From JBCCQH01 sp039024435 (GTDB lineage Bacteria > Bacteroidota > Bacteroidia > J057 > JADKCL01): a stretch of DNA of 64,000 nt. The notes beneath the pieces were generated by a model, which saw nothing but the letters and a program-made list of their open reading frames with translations, searched no databases and had not been told where the DNA came from. Positions 60,993 to 64,000 of the stretch are shown piece after piece. The first letter of the stretch is position 1; the number at the start of each line of letters is the position of its first letter. The DNA is taken from NCBI GenBank assembly GCA_039024435.1, contig JBCCQH010000008.1:1-64000 (forward strand), given 5' to 3'. Made by a program: the position numbers and the translations under genes.

Positions 60993-61994
60993 ATGTCCGC
61001 CTACAACATCGCAGTCCTCGGTCCTGTCCCCCGCGATCACATCACCACCCACCACGGCGAGGTGATCGAAAAGTACGGAGCGGCCCTGCACACGGCCATT
61101 GGCATGGCCCGGCTCCTCGGGGATGAGGGAAGGGTGCACTTGGTATCGCACATCCGCAAACGCGATGAGGAAGCGGTTCGGGCCCTGCTCATCCCCTACC
61201 CCAACATCGATTTGGCGCACTTGAGCAGCGCAGCCGACCAAGGCGACGTGATCCGCTTGCTGTTTACCGACCAAAACAACCGGATCGAGCGCCAGACCGG
61301 CTTCATGAACCCCATCGTGCCCGAGGATGTCAGAGATCTGATGCATTGCGATGCCTTCGTTTGTGTCCCGATCACGGATTACGAAGTTCCCCTTCACACC
61401 CTCCAATACATCCGGAGCCACAGCAACGCAACGATCATTTTTGACGCGCACGGCCCCACCAATACGGTCACCATTCAAGGCGAACGCCACCTGCGCTACT
61501 GGATCGACCGGGACAGTTGGCTGTCCAGCATTGACGTGCTCAAAATGAATCTTGAGGAATCGCGCTGTTGCTGGTTTGAAAAGGAATGGGAAACTGGTAG
61601 CCGGGCCCCCCACGACGAAAAAGACACCGCCCACCTGCCCGAACTCGCCGAGTATGTCCTTACGCGGGGCGTCAGCTCCCTGATCGTCACCCTGGATTCC
61701 GACGGTAGCGCCACCTTTTATTTGAAGGATGGAAAAGTCCACCAAGAAATCGTTCCCGCCATTTGGGTGGACCACGTAATCGATACGACCGGCTGCGGGG
61801 ACTCCTTTGCCGGCGGACTGGGCTTTGGCTTGGTCCAATCGCCGCACGACTTCCGCTCCGCCGTCCGCTACGCAAATGCCCTCGGGGCGCAACGGACCCA
61901 GGGCCGCACTTTTGAAGTGTTCAAATCCCGGGAGGAAACGGACGCCATGATCCGGCACCACTACGGCACCGCCACTTCATCTTCGGCAAAATGA
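60993..61994 (+). CDS. PfkB-family carbohydrate kinase
   Basis: A 333-residue ribokinase-fold kinase. The C-terminal signature DTTGCGDSFAGGLGFGLVQS holds the catalytic Asp and anion hole; the N-terminus is AYNIAVLGPVPRDHITTHHG. The substrate site is not diagnostic, so sugar, nucleoside or other small molecules are possible. It overlaps galM by 4 bp (ATGA), which suggests an operon for sugar use. The ATG at 60993 gives a normal N-terminus. Confidence 0.88.
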   Translation: MSAYNIAVLGPVPRDHITTHHGEVIEKYGAALHTAIGMARLLGDEGRVHLVSHIRKRDEEAVRALLIPYPNIDLAHLSSAADQGDVIRLLFTDQNNRIERQTGFMNPIVPEDVRDLMHCDAFVCVPITDYEVPLHTLQYIRSHSNATIIFDAHGPTNTVTIQGERHLRYWIDRDSWLSSIDVLKMNLEESRCCWFEKEWETGSRAPHDEKDTAHLPELAEYVLTRGVSSLIVTLDSDGSATFYLKDGKVHQEIVPAIWVDHVIDTTGCGDSFAGGLGFGLVQSPHDFRSAVRYANALGAQRTQGRTFEVFKSREETDAMIRHHYGTATSSSAK

Positions 61995-63034
61995 GTTCCC
62001 CACAGACTCCCCCTACCGATTTGGCACCCGAATTGCAGGTCTACGCCCTCCGCAATGCCCAAGGCGTGACCGCCGAAATCAACAACTTCGGCGCACGCAT
62101 CACCCGCCTCTGCGTACCCGACCGCAACGGCCACCTCGCCGATGTCGTATTGGGACTTCCTACGCCCGGGCACTACCGAGAGCTTCCCGAAACTTTTTTT
62201 GGCGCGACCATCGGTCGGTTCGCGAACCGCATTGCCGGGGCCCGCTTCATTCTCGATGGCATCCCCCATCAACTTCCCCGAAATCAGGCACCCAACCACC
62301 TTCACGGGGGTGATCAAGGCTTTCACCGCCAGTTGTGGACCTTGCGCTCTGCAGCGGAAGAAGCTGTGGAACTGGAATTGCACTCGCCCGATCAGCAGGA
62401 AGGCTATCCGGGCAACCTTACCGTGCGGGTCCGCTTTGCCCTCACCCAAGACAATGGCCTCCAGATCGATTACTGGGCGGTAACCGATGCGCCCACACCA
62501 CTCAATCTGACCAACCACGCCTTTTTCAATCTCCGGGGAGCCGGGCATCCCGACCTGCAAGGCCATTCCGTCCAGATCGATGCCGCCCACTTTCATCCGC
62601 TCGGACCGGGAAACCTACCGACCGGAGCAACCCAAGCCGTCGGCGGAACTCCCTTTGATTTTCGGACTCCGGCCGACCTGAATGCGCGCCTCGCCACTTC
62701 TCACCCACAACTGACCGCGGGCCGGGGATTTGACCACAATTTCGTGCTGAACGGAACCGGTCTTCGCAAGGTCACCCAGGTCACCGATCAGGGCAGTGGG
62801 CGCACCCTTGAAGTCTGGACGGATCTGCCCGGAATGCAGTTCTATTCGGGCAATTTTCTCGACGGCACGGTGCTCGGAAAATCGGGAGTGCATTATCCCC
62901 GGCGATCCGCATTTTGTTGTGAGACCCAGCATTTCCCCGACAACCTCAACCAAGCCGCCTTCCCCGCCTCCATTCTCCGTCCGGGCGAAATTTATCGCTC
63001 CACGAGTATTTACCGGTTCGGAACGGTCAGTTGA
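61991..63034 (+). CDS. galM: aldose 1-epimerase (galactose mutarotase)
   Basis: A 347-residue mutarotase interconverting alpha and beta anomers of sugars. Motifs: IGRFANRIAGARFILDG, NHLHGGDQGFHRQLW (first catalytic His), NHAFFNLRG (second His region), GRGFDHNFVLN and the catalytic Glu in CETQHFPDNLNQAAFP. No signal peptide is seen, so cytoplasmic. It overlaps the PfkB gene at its start, and its stop overlaps by 8 bp the end of the opposite-strand regulator gene. Confidence 0.95.
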   Translation: MSSPQTPPTDLAPELQVYALRNAQGVTAEINNFGARITRLCVPDRNGHLADVVLGLPTPGHYRELPETFFGATIGRFANRIAGARFILDGIPHQLPRNQAPNHLHGGDQGFHRQLWTLRSAAEEAVELELHSPDQQEGYPGNLTVRVRFALTQDNGLQIDYWAVTDAPTPLNLTNHAFFNLRGAGHPDLQGHSVQIDAAHFHPLGPGNLPTGATQAVGGTPFDFRTPADLNARLATSHPQLTAGRGFDHNFVLNGTGLRKVTQVTDQGSGRTLEVWTDLPGMQFYSGNFLDGTVLGKSGVHYPRRSAFCCETQHFPDNLNQAAFPASILRPGEIYRSTSIYRFGTVS

Positions 63035-64000
63035 GTTGCCGGCGGAACTGGCTCGGGGACATCCCGAACTCGTCGGCGAAGCACTTGCTGAAATAGGCCG
63101 CACTGCTGAATCCCACCCGAAAGCCGATTTCCGCCATCGAAGCCGCGTCCTGCTCCACCAACTGGCGCGCGATGTCCAAGCGGTACTTGCGGAGGAACTT
63201 GTTCGGCGTCGCCCCACTCAAAGCTTTGAACTTGCGGTTGAACTGCACCCGGCTGAGTTCGACAGCCGCCGCCATATCATCCGCCCCAAACTTTTCCTCA
63301 CGGTACCGCTCCGCCACGACGGTGTGGACCTTGCGCAGGAACACTTCCTCGACCGAATCCACCTTCACTTTGTCCGGCTGCAACAACAATTCGCCGCGGA
63401 AACGTTCGCGCAAGGCCTGGCGCATTTCGATCAGCTTGCGGATGCGCACTTGCAATTCGGCGGGGTTAAAGGGCTTGGTCAAATACGCTTCCGCCCCCGT
63501 GGCCAAGCCCTGCAACCGCGCCTCCGCTTCGGCGCGCGAGGTCAGCATGACCACCGGAATGTGACTGGTCGCCGGTGCCTGACGCAAAGCCGCGGTGAGT
63601 TCGTACCCGTCCCGGCGCGGCATCATCAGATCGGTCACCACGAGATCGGGCACCCAGCGCAGCGCCATTTCCAGCCCCATTTCCCCATCTTCCGCCTCCA
63701 ATACCGCAAAGTCTTCCGGAATGCACGAGCGAATGTAGCGGCGCACGTCCGCATTGTCCTCGACAACGAGTACGAGGTTGCGCGCCTTTTCGTCCAGCAA
63801 TTGCTGCTCGGAGGGGGCGGACGGCAGGAATTCATGCGGCCGGGTATCCGCAAGGTACAAGTCGACCGACTCGGATTGGGAGGCTGGTGTCTCATCCACT
63901 GCCTGGGTCTGCCGCACCGGCAGGACCATCCGAAAGATCGTCCCCCGGCCCACTTCGCTTTGCACCGTGATCGCTCCCGCGTGCAGTTCCACCAGTTCCC
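63027..64000 (-). CDS. hybrid two-component regulator, C-terminal part (HATPase-REC-AraC)
   Basis: Only the 3' part is in the window; the frame stays open through position 64000. It starts within the end of a histidine kinase ATPase domain (VQSEVGRGTIFRMVLPV), then a linker, a receiver domain (NLVLVVEDNADVRRYIRS, phospho-acceptor Asp in DLVVTDLMMPRRDG, MLTSRAE, TKPF) and an AraC-type DNA-binding domain (ELSRVQFNRKFKALSGATPN and GFSSAAYFSKCFADEFGMSP). This is the layout of hybrid regulators that sense signals, often glycans, and activate neighbouring genes in Bacteroidota. Adjacency to pfkB-galM fits a sugar-related role. Confidence 0.93.
   Translation of the reverse strand, partial: ELVELHAGAITVQSEVGRGTIFRMVLPVRQTQAVDETPASQSESVDLYLADTRPHEFLPSAPSEQQLLDEKARNLVLVVEDNADVRRYIRSCIPEDFAVLEAEDGEMGLEMALRWVPDLVVTDLMMPRRDGYELTAALRQAPATSHIPVVMLTSRAEAEARLQGLATGAEAYLTKPFNPAELQVRIRKLIEMRQALRERFRGELLLQPDKVKVDSVEEVFLRKVHTVVAERYREEKFGADDMAAAVELSRVQFNRKFKALSGATPNKFLRKYRLDIARQLVEQDAASMAEIGFRVGFSSAAYFSKCFADEFGMSPSQFRRQLN

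Noticed and set aside
1..64000. CRISPR arrays, rRNA or tRNA genes, and insertion sequences with transposase
   Set aside because: No regularly spaced repeat array, no rRNA-like stretch, no convincing tRNA T-loop context and no transposase or integrase reading frame were found on either strand by eye.

Overview
The window looks like chromosomal DNA of a Bacteroidota member, most likely of the Saprospiria (Lewinella/Saprospiraceae) type. The evidence is a Bacteroidota-style division and cell-wall (dcw) cluster, a fused SecDF, TPR histidine kinases, a hybrid two-component AraC-type regulator, lipoproteins with Bacteroidota domain families (DUF5916, DUF6265-like), and -7 promoter elements of the TAnnTTTG type. 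GC content judged by eye is in the mid-50s, with clearly AT-richer patches around 27.3-29.3 kb and 37.6-38.6 kb. No rRNA, tRNA or CRISPR array was seen. Taxonomy is inferred from gene content only.

Layout. 0.2-4.4 kb: two tandem, recently related TPR histidine kinases on the minus strand. 4.4-5.25 kb: non-coding DNA with two adjacent copies of a small inverted-repeat element; a third copy lies inverted at 34.5 kb. 5.25-9.1 kb: a minus-strand operon of beta-phosphoglucomutase, a GH65 disaccharide phosphorylase and a BtpA/SgcQ-family protein. 9.4-10.9 kb: three tightly packed genes that read as a HigB-like toxin, an XRE antitoxin with a long C-terminal tail, and a SecB-like chaperone, i.e. a probable toxin-antitoxin-chaperone (TAC) module with a palindrome over its start. 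A GNAT gene and a strong terminator follow. 11.6-27.2 kb: the complete dcw cluster mraZ-rsmH-ftsL-ftsI-murE-mraY-murD-ftsW-murG-murC-ftsQ-ftsA-ftsZ, preceded by three GTGG boxes at exact 10-bp spacing and closed by a terminator. 27.4-29.3 kb: an AT-rich AAA15 ATPase plus RloB pair, a probable anti-phage module.

29.5-38.6 kb: a PAS-LytTR regulator, a CPXCG zinc ribbon protein, an RluA-type pseudouridine synthase, panB, a large helical unknown protein, a lipoprotein with a possible clan-CD-like His/Cys pair next to a small unknown gene and a membrane-anchored subtilisin, and a dinD-like gene whose end is frameshifted. 38.8-45.1 kb: a DUF6265-like lipoprotein, a DUF5916 outer-membrane protein, and an ECF sigma factor with a large membrane-anchored partner. 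45.5-52.1 kb: coaD, hemY, a seven-repeat propeller protein with a PKD domain, a divergent clpS, and small envelope proteins including a lipid-anchored alpha/beta hydrolase. 52.1-60.8 kb, minus strand: lon, secDF, a DUF922-type protein, an unknown cysteine-containing protein, and a DUF2892/ArsR pair. 61-64 kb: pfkB-type kinase and galM on the plus strand, meeting the 3' end of a hybrid two-component regulator that runs off the window.

The core of the window is housekeeping: peptidoglycan precursor synthesis and septation, protein export and quality control (SecDF, Lon, ClpS), and CoA and haem steps (PanB, CoaD, HemY). Accessory interest lies in the TAC module, the AAA15-RloB pair, the mobile small repeat, the MraY with an extra PDZ-like segment, the BtpA protein in a phosphorolysis operon, and the lipoprotein/subtilisin group.
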